Part shown: positions 1 through 7,867 of the stretch, one piece after another | Position numbering within the stretch: position 1 is the stretch's first letter | How the letters are laid out: each line of letters begins with the position of its first letter | Assembly: GCA_029099845.1 (NCBI GenBank) | Contig: JAQXOT010000025.1 | Span: 1-57,217, forward strand | From: a bacterium | GTDB taxonomy: Bacteria > Bacillota_I > Bacilli_A > RF39 > UBA660 | Direction of reading: 5' to 3' | DNA length: 57,217 bases | Program-made: the position numbers and the translations under genes | Notes under the pieces: generated by a model | What the model saw: the letters and a program-made list of their open reading frames with translations, nothing else | Databases searched by the model: none | Told to the model about the DNA's origin: nothing

Positions 1-13
1 AAGGAGGTAAGAA

Positions 14-1582
14 TTGTTAAGGAGTATAAATAAGGTATATAATGTTGGTATTTATATAAGATTATCTCGTGAAGATGATGATAAAGTAATGATGAGTGAA
101 AGTATTACAAATCAAAAGAGTTTATTACTTCAATATGTAAAAGAAAATAATTTAAGAGTTTATGATATTTATATTGATGATGGATATAGTGGAACTAATT
201 TTGATAGACCTGATTTTAATAGACTATTAAATGATATTGAATTAGGTAGAGTTAATATGGTTATTACTAAAGATATGTCAAGACTTGGAAGAGATTATAT
301 TGGTACTGGTAATTTAATAGAAAAATATTTTCCAGAACATAATGTAAGATATATAGCTGTTACTGATAATATAGACACCTTTTTAGATAGTTCTAATAAT
401 GATATAGCACCATTCAAGGCAATAATGAATGACATGTACGCGAAAGATATTTCGAAAAAGATTAAATCAAGTTTAAGAGCAAAACAAAAGGAAGGTAAGT
501 TTGTTGGCGGTAGAACTCCATTTGGATATGAACAAGATCCGGATAATAAAAATCATCTAGTAATAAATGAAGAACAAGCATTAGTTGTAAAAAGAATATT
601 TAATATGAGCTTAGAAGGGTTATCATTTTATAAAATAGCAAAACAATTAACTAATGAAAGAATAAAAACACCAGCGCAATATTATAGTTTTGAATGGAAA
701 AGTAATTATAATTTGAAATATGGAGAGTGGCATTCTAAAACAATTAGAGATATTTTAACTAATCAAATGTATATAGGTGATATGGTACAAAATAGAAGAA
801 ACAAAGTTAATTATAAAGTTAAAAAAGTTGTTAGAAATAATCCTAAAGATTATATAATAGTAGAAAATACTCATGAACTTATTGTTGATAAAGAAACTTT
901 TTATGAAGTGCAAAAAAGAATACCCAAAAATGTAGGGAGAAATGAGAAGAAAGAAAATCATTTATTAGATGGACTTTTATATTGTGGTGATTGCGGTCAT
1001 AGAATTTCAATACAAGCAAGAAGAAAAAAAGACAATAGATGCTATACTATTTGTAATTATTATAGAACTTATATGAAACAAAAAAAATGTACAACTCATT
1101 CTAATAACTATGACGAATTAGAGAAAGTAATTCTTAGTTCTTTAACTGATATGTGTTTAAACTATATTAACAAAGATAAAATTAAAAATGATGTTTTAAA
1201 TAATTTAACTGAAGATAACATGTTAAAAAATAAAAAAGAGTTAGAAATGCTAACTAATGATATTAAGCAAATAAATAATAATTTAGACATCATTTATATT
1301 GATAAGTTAAATAAAAAGATAACTGAAGAACAATTTGAAAGAGTAAAAGTAAAATTAGGAAATGAATTAAATATAAAACAAAAAAGATATAACGAGTTAA
1401 ATAATACTATTAATGAAAAAATTAATGAAGAATCTAAAAGCAAAATGATTAATGAGTATATTAATAAGTTTTTATCTATGAAAGAACCTAGTAGAGAACT
1501 AATAATTAATTTAATTGATAAAATAGAAATATTTGAAGACAAAACAATAAATATTAAGGTTAGTTTTAATAATTTGATTTAG
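14..1582 (+). CDS. Large serine recombinase (site-specific integrase/transposase)
   Basis: This 522-residue protein is a large serine recombinase that would catalyse excision and integration of a mobile element. The N-terminal resolvase domain shows the nucleophile Ser18 in YIRLSRED and the conserved DMSRLGRD segment at residues 87-94. A recombinase DNA-binding domain follows. From about residue 323 there is a zinc beta-ribbon starting CGDCGH, with later Cys residues near 345-360. A long coiled-coil stretch (about 400-480) precedes the C-terminus, as is usual in TnpX/phage integrase relatives. The start is TTG at 14, six bases after a full AAGGAGG at 1-7, so the gene is complete although it touches the window edge. 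A NERD-domain gene follows and then a truncated coat gene, which suggests this is the right end of an element. Confidence 0.95.
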   Translation: MLRSINKVYNVGIYIRLSREDDDKVMMSESITNQKSLLLQYVKENNLRVYDIYIDDGYSGTNFDRPDFNRLLNDIELGRVNMVITKDMSRLGRDYIGTGNLIEKYFPEHNVRYIAVTDNIDTFLDSSNNDIAPFKAIMNDMYAKDISKKIKSSLRAKQKEGKFVGGRTPFGYEQDPDNKNHLVINEEQALVVKRIFNMSLEGLSFYKIAKQLTNERIKTPAQYYSFEWKSNYNLKYGEWHSKTIRDILTNQMYIGDMVQNRRNKVNYKVKKVVRNNPKDYIIVENTHELIVDKETFYEVQKRIPKNVGRNEKKENHLLDGLLYCGDCGHRISIQARRKKDNRCYTICNYYRTYMKQKKCTTHSNNYDELEKVILSSLTDMCLNYINKDKIKNDVLNNLTEDNMLKNKKELEMLTNDIKQINNNLDIIYIDKLNKKITEEQFERVKVKLGNELNIKQKRYNELNNTINEKINEESKSKMINEYINKFLSMKEPSRELIINLIDKIEIFEDKTINIKVSFNNLI

Positions 1583-1587
1583 AATCG

Positions 1588-1596
1588 TGATATAAT
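1588..1596 (+). promoter_or_regulatory. Extended -10 promoter for the NERD gene
   Basis: TGATATAAT lies 18 bases before the ATG at 1615, in the short gap after the recombinase gene. No good -35 hexamer is visible, which fits an extended -10 promoter. The same nonamer precedes several other genes here. Confidence 0.45.
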
Positions 1597-1614
1597 TATT
1601 ATGGAAGTGATTTT

Positions 1615-2400
1615 ATGGATGTAATTAAAAGTTTTATTGAGAAAATTATAAATATATATTCAAATAATCCGAAATTATTATTATATACAATTATTTTAAT
1701 AGTATTATGTACAATATTGAAAATATATTATCCAAAATTTAGAGGAATTATGGGTGAGTTTTGGGTAAAGTTAGAACTTGGTAAATTACCTAAAAATAAA
1801 TATATTGTGTTTAATGATATTATGATAAAAGATGAAAAAGGTACTCATCAAATAGATCATTTAGTTTTATCAAAATTTGGCATTTTTGTTATTGAAATGA
1901 AAAATTATTATGGTTTGATTAAGGGAAAAGAATTTGATAATAAATGGTGTCAATATTTAGGTAAAAATAAAAGTTATTTTCTAAATCCTATTCATCAAAA
2001 TTATGGTCATATAAAATCTTTATCAAATTTACTTAAATTAGATGATAAATATTTTATTTCGGTTATTTGTTTCTCTAATCAAGCAAAGATTGATGTTAAA
2101 AGTAGTAGTATAGTTACACAAGTTGATTTTTTAGAGAATGAAATTTTAAAGTATAATGAAAGTATTGTTGATAATGATATAAAAGAATTAGCTAATGTTA
2201 TTATAGATAATAATATTGAAGATAAGAAATCAAGAAAACAACATGTGGAAGATATTCGTATTAAAGTTAATAAGGATAGAGAATTAGAAAATAATATGAT
2301 TTGCCCAAAATGTGGAAATAAATTAACAGAACGAATCGGAAAATATGGAAAATTTATTGGATGTTCTAACTATCCTAAATGTAAATACATTAAAAAATAA
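1615..2400 (+). CDS. Membrane-anchored NERD-domain nuclease-like protein with topoisomerase-type zinc finger
   Basis: The N-terminus has one membrane helix (about residues 19-36). A NERD (nuclease-related) domain follows from about residue 43: GEFWVKLEL, then the acidic IDHLVLS element and IEMKNYYG, which is the D...ExK core of the restriction-endonuclease-like fold. The C-terminus (about 230-261) is a four-Cys zinc ribbon, CPKCG...GCSNYPKC, like those at the end of bacterial topoisomerase I. The combination suggests a nuclease or nucleic-acid-binding protein, but the activity is inference. It lies 32 bases after the recombinase and is probably cargo of the same element. Its stop codon falls about 25 bases before homology to a spore coat protein begins. 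Confidence 0.85.
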   Translation: MDVIKSFIEKIINIYSNNPKLLLYTIILIVLCTILKIYYPKFRGIMGEFWVKLELGKLPKNKYIVFNDIMIKDEKGTHQIDHLVLSKFGIFVIEMKNYYGLIKGKEFDNKWCQYLGKNKSYFLNPIHQNYGHIKSLSNLLKLDDKYFISVICFSNQAKIDVKSSSIVTQVDFLENEILKYNESIVDNDIKELANVIIDNNIEDKKSRKQHVEDIRIKVNKDRELENNMICPKCGNKLTERIGKYGKFIGCSNYPKCKYIKK

Positions 2401-2425
2401 GGAATATATCAAAAAAGGGCAAGGA
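2401..2425. other. Possible right attachment junction of the mobile element
   Basis: The NERD gene ends at 2400 and codons resembling the middle of CotD begin at about 2426. The 25 bases between them have no start codon in the CotD-like frame. This is where an element that inserted into a cotD-like gene would end. The exact crossover cannot be placed from one end alone. Confidence 0.4.
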
Positions 2426-2557
2426 CATGTATGCCCAATTCATACTCGTATAATTAATCATCATGTTTATAAACATACTTATAGACCAGAATATACTTGT
2501 AGTGAGGAGAATACGGTAAGTAATATTCAGTGTGGTTCTTGTTGTCAATTTAGATAA
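2426..2557 (+). pseudogene. cotD: 3' fragment of a CotD-like inner spore coat protein gene
   Basis: The frame encodes HVCPIHTRIINHHVYKH followed by a Cys-rich tail ending CGSCCQF. The spacing of His, Thr and Asn matches the second half of B. subtilis CotD as I recall it (HIHPQHTTNVNHQHFQH). The first half of CotD is missing. No ATG, GTG or TTG occurs in this frame between the NERD stop and the homology. The only upstream in-frame ATG (2345) lies inside the NERD zinc-finger codons with no good ribosome binding site. I read it as the 3' part of a coat gene separated from its 5' part by the recombinase-bearing element. Alternatively it is a small protein translated from an unusual start. Confidence 0.55.
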
Positions 2558-2596
2558 AATAAAATTTATTAGTAGGCTAAAAAGTTTTTAGTATTA

Positions 2597-2632
2597 AAGG
2601 GGAAAAGTAAATTATGACTTTTCTCTTTTTGA
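2597..2632 (+). terminator. Rho-independent terminator after the cotD-like fragment
   Basis: AAAGGGGAAAAGT pairs with ACTTTTCTCTTT across a short loop and runs into T residues. Confidence 0.6.
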
Positions 2633-2757
2633 ATTTTTATTAATTTTATTGTAAAGTTTATTTGAAAGTATAGTGTAAATATTAGTGTCTAATTGTGTAA
2701 GTTTTATTGATAATTTTTTATTGCCAGTTTATGCTAATAGTAGGGAGTGTGATATGC

Positions 2758-2964
2758 ATGATTTATCCTTCTATTGATAGATTGCTTAATATTGTTGATT
2801 CTAAATATGAGTTAGTTCATATTGCTGCTAGGAGGAGCAGGCAGATTTCTAAAGATGGATATTTACAAATGCCGGAAGCTGCTTATAAGAGTAAAAAGAA
2901 TATTGGAAGGGCACTTGAGGAAGTTTCTGAAGGCTTGATTATTGTTAAGAAGAAAGGAGAGTAA
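2758..2964 (+). CDS. rpoZ: RNA polymerase omega subunit
   Basis: This 68-residue protein begins MIYPSIDRLL and continues with KYELVHIAARRSRQI, the conserved core of omega, the small subunit that helps assemble and stabilise RNA polymerase. I chose ATG 2758 rather than the upstream start at 2707 because it follows GGGAGTGTGAT at a normal distance and matches the usual N-terminus of the family. The usual Bacillus neighbour gmk is not adjacent. A terminator overlaps the end of the gene, so it appears to be transcribed alone. Confidence 0.92.
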   Translation: MIYPSIDRLLNIVDSKYELVHIAARRSRQISKDGYLQMPEAAYKSKKNIGRALEEVSEGLIIVKKKGE

Positions 2965-2986
2965 TCTTCTTTCTTTTCTTTTTTTT
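2949..2986 (+). terminator. Terminator overlapping the rpoZ stop codon
   Basis: AAGAAAGGAGA pairs with TCTTCTTTCTT (one G-T pair) around the stop codon and is followed by a T-rich run. A TATAAT at 2989-2994 follows directly, so the recX promoter abuts the terminator. Confidence 0.65.
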
Positions 2987-3011
2987 GGTATAATAGTTAT
3001 AGGTGGTATTT

Positions 3012-3758
3012 ATGAAAATTTTAAAATATAAGCAAACTTCTAATGGTCGGTATAAAATAGAGTTAGAAAATTTTAAAGAAATCGAATTATATGAAGAAAC
3101 GATTTTAAAATATGAGTTACTTTTAAAGAAAAATTTTGATGATAGTTTAATGAATGAAATCTTGGAATATGATAAACGATGGGATGTTTATTATGTTGGC
3201 TTAAAATTATTGAAGTCTAGGTTTAGGAGTACTAAAGATTTAAAAGATGCATTAATAAAAAAAGAATATCCTTTAGAGTTGGTTAATTTTGTGATTGATA
3301 AGTTATTATCTCAAGGTTATCTTGATGATTTTAGTTTTTCTAAGAGTTATATTAATAATCAAATGCTTACTTCGTCTAAGGGACCTGTTAAAATTATGAA
3401 TGATTTATTAAGTAAAGGTATTAGTAGTGATATTGTTAATAATGAGATTAAAGTGTTTACGGAAACTTTACAAGTAGAAAAAATTAATAAAATTATTAAG
3501 ACGGCTTTAAAAAGCAATAGAACTAGGGGTGGTGTTGTTTTGAAAAATAAAATAATTAATGACTTAATTGTGGCAGGATATGATTTAGCTGTTATCAATA
3601 AGGTTATTGTTGAATATGATTTTTCTAGTAATGATGATATAGCAAGAAAAGAGTATGATAAGTTGTATAAAAAGTATAGTAGAAAATATAGTGGTAAGGA
3701 ATTAGAACTTGTTGTTAGAAGAAAGCTATATCAGAAGGGGTTGAGTTATGAAGAATAA
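3012..3758 (+). CDS. recX: RecX-family regulatory protein
   Basis: This is a 248-residue helical protein. The central part (about 70-130) carries the three-helix RecX repeats, visible as LLKSRFRSTKDLKDALIKKEYP and GYLDDFSFSKSYI. RecX modulates RecA filaments. ATG 3012 has AGGTGG at 3001-3006, so it is preferred over the upstream GTG at 3003, which lies inside that ribosome binding site. Its end overlaps the next gene by 11 bases. The TATAAT at 2989-2994 implies a very short untranslated leader. The family assignment rests on these repeat motifs. Confidence 0.8.
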   Translation: MKILKYKQTSNGRYKIELENFKEIELYEETILKYELLLKKNFDDSLMNEILEYDKRWDVYYVGLKLLKSRFRSTKDLKDALIKKEYPLELVNFVIDKLLSQGYLDDFSFSKSYINNQMLTSSKGPVKIMNDLLSKGISSDIVNNEIKVFTETLQVEKINKIIKTALKSNRTRGGVVLKNKIINDLIVAGYDLAVINKVIVEYDFSSNDDIARKEYDKLYKKYSRKYSGKELELVVRRKLYQKGLSYEE

Positions 3759-5169
3759 GTCTTTTTTTAGGAAGAATAAAACTGTATTTTTAATTGTTTT
3801 TTTTCTTTTCTCACTTGTATTATTTTTCTTGCTTACTATGCGTATTGATCCAGATTATTTTTGGCATATTAAAGCGGGGGAATATATGTTTAAAAATGGA
3901 ATCTTACGAAAAGATATTTTTTCGTGGATAGTTAAGGGAAAGTATTGGATGAGTCATGAATGGCTATTTGAAGTTATTATTTATGTATTAAAGTTACTTT
4001 TTGGTAATCTTCATGTGTTGATATATGGATTTATTTGTATATTTTCTTTGCTGTTAATTTTATTTTTTGCTAATAAAAATAATTATTTAAAAAATATTCC
4101 CTTTTCATTGTTGTGGATTATTGCATCTTTGATTTTGATAGTTTATATGCAGGCAAGGCCACATCTAATTAGTTTTGTTTTTGTTGCGTTAACAATTTGG
4201 TTTTTATATGATTTATATAGAAATGAAAATTCAAAGAAAATATATTTTTTACCAGTTATTTCTATTTTTTGGGCTAATATTCATGGTGGCTCTAGTAATT
4301 TAAGTTATTTATTTTGCGTTGTGTTTGCTGTTGTTGGATTATTTTCATTTAGTTTTTCTAAAATTGAGGCTCATAGGATTAATAAGAGACAATTAAAGAA
4401 ATATTTATTAGTATCGATTTTATGTATTTTAGCTATTTGTATCAATCCACATGGTAGTAAAATGCTTGTTTATCCATATTTAAATATGCTAGATACTGTG
4501 ATGCTTAATAATATTGCAGAGTGGCAGGCTACTACCTTAAATAATCCTCAACATTATTTATATTTTATATTGGTACTAGCAATTGTTGGCATTTTTCTTT
4601 TTAGTAAAAGGAAGATTTTATTTATAGATTTGATACTTTTAATGATTAGTGTTTTCTTAGGATTAAAAAGTATTAGATTTTGGGGATATACCTATATAAT
4701 TATGTCTTTTGTGGTGTTTAATTATGTGGAAGAGAGGAAATATGATGTAGGTACTAATTCTTCTATTTGTTTATTTTCTGTTATACTTATTATATTTTTT
4801 ATGGTTAATCTTGCCACTATAAAAGATAATTTAAGCTATAAAGCGTTAGATAATGAAGTTATTTCTATTATAAAAAAAGAGGCTCCAGAAAGATTATATA
4901 ATTTTTATGATTATGGTGGAGAGTTAGTTTATAATGGTATTTTGGTTTTTATAGATGGTAGAGCAGATTTATATTCTAAGTATAATTATGAGGATTATTT
5001 AGATATTTCTTTATTACAAGGTGACTATGTTCAATTAATTAATAAATATGATTTTGATTATTTTTTAGTTAATGATAGATATCCGATTAATACTTATTTG
5101 AAATATAATAATAATTATAGTGTATTATATGATAGTGATGATGTTGTTTTATATAAAAAAATTGACTGA
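3748..5169 (+). CDS. Polytopic membrane protein, GT-C glycosyltransferase-like
   Basis: This is a 473-residue protein with roughly ten hydrophobic helices and a soluble C-terminal part (about 395-473). Near the N-terminus, after the first helix, it has DPDYFWHIKAGEYM, then DIFSWIVKGKYWMSHEWLFE. An acidic motif in the first external loop followed by W/H residues is typical of GT-C membrane glycosyltransferases related to dolichyl-phosphate-mannose transferases. The C-terminal DGRADLY segment is also seen in this group. The sugar donor and acceptor are unknown. It overlaps the end of recX, ends in TGA, and shares a bidirectional terminator with the convergent prsA. Confidence 0.6.
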   Translation: MKNKSFFRKNKTVFLIVFFLFSLVLFFLLTMRIDPDYFWHIKAGEYMFKNGILRKDIFSWIVKGKYWMSHEWLFEVIIYVLKLLFGNLHVLIYGFICIFSLLLILFFANKNNYLKNIPFSLLWIIASLILIVYMQARPHLISFVFVALTIWFLYDLYRNENSKKIYFLPVISIFWANIHGGSSNLSYLFCVVFAVVGLFSFSFSKIEAHRINKRQLKKYLLVSILCILAICINPHGSKMLVYPYLNMLDTVMLNNIAEWQATTLNNPQHYLYFILVLAIVGIFLFSKRKILFIDLILLMISVFLGLKSIRFWGYTYIIMSFVVFNYVEERKYDVGTNSSICLFSVILIIFFMVNLATIKDNLSYKALDNEVISIIKKEAPERLYNFYDYGGELVYNGILVFIDGRADLYSKYNYEDYLDISLLQGDYVQLINKYDFDYFLVNDRYPINTYLKYNNNYSVLYDSDDVVLYKKID

Positions 5170-5190
5170 ATTAGTCAATTTTTATTTTTT
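5155..5190. terminator. Bidirectional terminator between convergent genes
   Basis: AAAATTGACT and AGTCAATTTT form a 10-bp stem with a 6-base loop, flanked by A residues on the left and T residues on the right. It serves both the membrane protein gene and prsA. Confidence 0.8.
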
Positions 5191-6174
5191 AGATTGTTCA
5201 ATCAAATTGTCCATGTAATCATTATAACTTTTTTCTAATTCTGAATCATTCCATTTGATTTTTTTACTTTCTCTGAATTTAACTAATGATTCATAGTAGA
5301 ATGAATTATCTTCTGATATTTTTTGTTCAGCTAAATCTTCTATGATTTCGTCTTTGACATCTTCTAATGCTTTCTTTTCTTTTTCACCAGTTTTAAGAAT
5401 TATGTGATATCCAAATTTAGTTTTTACTGGTTCTTTGGTATATTCATCGTTTTTTAAAGCTACTACGGCATCTTTAAATTCATCTACCATACTATTAGGA
5501 TCAAAGTAGCCAAGGTCGCCACCTTTTTCGTTATTTGATTCATCTGTTGAATATTTTTTAGCTAAATCAGCGAATTTTTCTCCATCTTTTAATTTTTGAA
5601 TTATTGTTTTAGCTTTTTTTAGTGCTTCTTTTTCTGCTTCTTCTTTTTCTTCATCAGTAGCATCGTCTGCAACATCAACAGAGATTAAAATGTGACTTGC
5701 TTTTACTTCGGCATAAATGTTTTCATCATAATATTTTTCTATTTCTTTGTCGGTTAAATTATCACTTATATAATCTTTTACAGCTTGGTTTCTTTTATAC
5801 TCAAGTCTTAACATATCTTCAAATTCATCTTCATCGTTAACACCAAAATATTGTAAAAGAATTGATTTATAAGTTTCTTCATCTGAACCATAATAGTTTT
5901 TAATTTGATTGATTTGAGCTTCAACAGCTTCATTTTCGTCTTCGTCTGTTTTGTAACTCTCATCTAATAATTCATGATCTATCATGTCGATTAGTGTAGT
6001 AATGTTATTTTTTTTGATTTCTTCATAATATTCAGTTGCTGTAATTTTAGCTCCTTTTACTGATACGGCAACTTCAGCACCATCTTTTAATTCTACTTTT
6101 TTTCCACAGCCGGTTACAGTTAAAGAGGTAACTGCAAGGGCACTTAAAACTAAAAATAATTTTTTATTTTTCAT
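5182..6174 (-). CDS. prsA: PrsA-like foldase lipoprotein (parvulin peptidyl-prolyl isomerase)
   Basis: This 330-residue protein has a lipoprotein signal peptide ending in LTVTGC, so Cys23 would be lipidated after cleavage. An N-terminal SurA/PrsA-like helical region follows, then a parvulin domain at about residues 160-265 (ASHILI, GGDLGYF, KTKFGYHIILKTG), then a C-terminal helical segment. PrsA acts outside the membrane and helps exported proteins fold. A strong minus-strand ribosome binding site (complement of ATCCTCC at 6178-6184) precedes the ATG. It stands alone on the minus strand. Confidence 0.93.
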   Translation of the reverse strand: MKNKKLFLVLSALAVTSLTVTGCGKKVELKDGAEVAVSVKGAKITATEYYEEIKKNNITTLIDMIDHELLDESYKTDEDENEAVEAQINQIKNYYGSDEETYKSILLQYFGVNDEDEFEDMLRLEYKRNQAVKDYISDNLTDKEIEKYYDENIYAEVKASHILISVDVADDATDEEKEEAEKEALKKAKTIIQKLKDGEKFADLAKKYSTDESNNEKGGDLGYFDPNSMVDEFKDAVVALKNDEYTKEPVKTKFGYHIILKTGEKEKKALEDVKDEIIEDLAEQKISEDNSFYYESLVKFRESKKIKWNDSELEKSYNDYMDNLIEQSKK

Positions 6175-6305
6175 AATATCCTCCCATACAATTAATTATA
6201 ATAACAAAAAAATTATTTTCATGCAATAAATATGGATTGATATCATCACAAAATTTAGTTTTTACCATAAAATAAGATGAAAGCATATAAAAAGGAGGAA
6301 AAAAC

Positions 6306-6386
6306 GTGAATAATTGTGTATCTTCTTCGGCTATTATTTTGGTATTGTTTATTCTTTTAGTTATTCTTTTAGGTGCTTATATTTAA
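6306..6386 (+). CDS. YjcZ-family microprotein (26 residues)
   Basis: A 26-residue protein starts at GTG 6306 behind AAAGGAGG at 6291-6298. The sequence is mostly one hydrophobic helix (AIILVLFILLVILLGAY). That pattern, a short polar head followed by a helix ending in GA-aromatic, matches the YjcZ/YkzV family of small membrane proteins found in spore-formers. It is followed by a second, similar gene with its own strong ribosome binding site. Confidence 0.7.
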   Translation: MNNCVSSSAIILVLFILLVILLGAYI

Positions 6387-6397
6387 GGAGGTGTCTT

Positions 6398-6508
6398 ATG
6401 TCTTGTCCTGAAAATACAACAACTTGTAGGAGGAGTAACGCGTTTATAGTAATTATTATTTTATATATTTTACTTGCTATTATTTTAGGAGGCGCTACTC
6501 GCTATTAG
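6398..6508 (+). CDS. YjcZ-like microprotein (36 residues), second copy
   Basis: ATG 6398 follows AAGGAGGTG at 6385-6392, which overlaps the stop codon of the preceding microgene. The protein has a polar head with two Cys (MSCPENTTTC), then RRSN, then one hydrophobic helix ending ILGGATRY. It resembles the first copy in design but not closely in sequence. The tandem arrangement and very strong ribosome binding sites suggest high expression, perhaps in the spore or forespore membrane by analogy with the family. Confidence 0.65.
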   Translation: MSCPENTTTCRRSNAFIVIIILYILLAIILGGATRY

Positions 6509-6536
6509 TTTATTATTAAGTTAAATAGAATAATAT

Positions 6537-6566
6537 AAAAATACCAAGAGTTCTTGGTATTTTTAT
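6537..6566. terminator. Bidirectional terminator
   Basis: ATACCAAGA and TCTTGGTAT form a 9-bp stem with a 2-base loop, flanked by A and T runs, between the microprotein pair and the convergent HIT gene. Confidence 0.8.
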
Positions 6567-6570
6567 ATAA

Positions 6571-6966
6571 CTAAATAACTAATTTTTCAAATATTTCACC
6601 AATATCATCTAAATTTTCTTTTTTGTAGGAAATGTCTGCTCCATCATTTTGATAACGTGGAATTAGATGAATATGGAAATGTCTAATTTCTTGTCCTAAT
6701 TCATTATTTTCAGCAATCGTTAGACCCTCACAATTTAATTTTTCTTTTAGCAATGGATATATTTTTTCTCTTGTTATTTTTAGACTATGAGTGATTATTT
6801 CTTCATCAATATCCATAATATTTACATAGTGTTTTTTGGGAATTATTAATAAGTGACCATTTGTATTTGGATTAATATTCATAATAATTTTTATTAGATC
6901 ATCTTCATACACAGTGCTTGATGGTAGGGTTTCATTTATTATTTTACAAAATAAGCAATCTTTCAT
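6571..6966 (-). CDS. HIT family nucleotide-binding hydrolase
   Basis: This is a 131-residue protein of normal length for bacterial HIT (histidine triad) proteins. It has the N-terminal CLFCKII motif, GHLLIIPKKHY in the middle, and the histidine triad RHFHIHLIPRY near residues 94-104, which provides the nucleotidyl-accepting His. These proteins hydrolyse nucleoside phosphoramidates or related dinucleotides; the physiological substrate is not known here. The gene lies 6 bases after the membrane-anchored protein gene at 6973-7731 and is probably cotranscribed with it. An AAAGGAGTG site precedes the start. Confidence 0.93.
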   Translation of the reverse strand: MKDCLFCKIINETLPSSTVYEDDLIKIIMNINPNTNGHLLIIPKKHYVNIMDIDEEIITHSLKITREKIYPLLKEKLNCEGLTIAENNELGQEIRHFHIHLIPRYQNDGADISYKKENLDDIGEIFEKLVI

Positions 6967-6972
6967 ATATAT

Positions 6973-7731
6973 TCACTCCTTTATTTGTTCATATGTTATA
7001 TTATATTTATTTAAAATATTGCTATCATTATCATTAATTATATCATAAATTATAGTAGTTAGTATTTCATTATTTTCAATAATTTCTTTAGTTAAATTAT
7101 TAATTTTAAGTGTTTTTTGTTTCTTATTTTTATCAATAATAATAAAGTTATAATTTTTAGGATTTACATTGTCTTGCTGTAAAGTATTATGTAAACTATT
7201 AATTTCTTTTATAATATTTTCAATTTCCATTGGTATTATTAAATCAGTTTCTAATGTGTAAATTGGAAGTGAACTAACATTTTCTTCTTTAATAATTTTT
7301 TCTTTTGTTTGGTTACTAAAATTATCTAGGGTTGTTAATATTGTAATTTTAAAATTTTTTTTGTATTTTTTTTCTAATTCTTCGGCAATACTATTACTGG
7401 TATTTGTTAGTAAAGTTTTTCCTTTTAAATAATCTTCTTGATAGGTATCAGTTATTTTTTTATTGGAATATTTTAGGTAAAAATACAAATTACTATTTTG
7501 AGCAGATGCTATTTTTAATTGATATTCTGTATTTTTATAATTAGTATTACCAATTTCTAATTCGTTTATTATTGAGGCATAGTTTTCTTTTAAGTATTTA
7601 TTTAGTTTCTCATCAATTTTATAAGAATAATATGGTGCCATTTTTTCTGTTAATATGATAATACCAAAACAGATAAATATAATAAAAGCAAAGATACTCA
7701 TTTGAATAGTTAATTTTTTTTGTTCTTTCAT
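6973..7731 (-). CDS. Unknown single-pass membrane protein
   Basis: I do not recognise this 252-residue protein. It has a short basic N-terminus, one hydrophobic helix (about residues 10-29) and a mostly helical extracytoplasmic domain rich in Lys, Asn and Ile. No catalytic motif or cysteine is obvious. It is the first gene of a two-gene minus-strand unit with the HIT protein. The next gene upstream, at 7868, is divergent, so the gap at 7732-7867 must hold promoters for both directions. Confidence 0.6.
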   Translation of the reverse strand: MKEQKKLTIQMSIFAFIIFICFGIIILTEKMAPYYSYKIDEKLNKYLKENYASIINELEIGNTNYKNTEYQLKIASAQNSNLYFYLKYSNKKITDTYQEDYLKGKTLLTNTSNSIAEELEKKYKKNFKITILTTLDNFSNQTKEKIIKEENVSSLPIYTLETDLIIPMEIENIIKEINSLHNTLQQDNVNPKNYNFIIIDKNKKQKTLKINNLTKEIIENNEILTTIIYDIINDNDSNILNKYNITYEQIKE

Positions 7732-7808
7732 CTTATCACCATTTTAATTTTAACGTGATTTTGGTAATAATGCAATTATTATGCATTGAATATTTTTTGG
7801 AAAAGTAG

Positions 7809-7837
7809 TTGTTTTGCTGTTTTATTTGTGGTATTAT
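7809..7837 (+). promoter_or_regulatory. Probable promoter for the gene at 7868
   Basis: TTGTTT at 7809-7814 and TATTAT at 7832-7837 are separated by 17 bases. Initiation near 7845 would exclude the earlier possible start at 7814 and supports translation from 7868. Confidence 0.45.
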
Positions 7838-7867
7838 ATTTATGATAAGAATGGGATGGTGTTTAGT

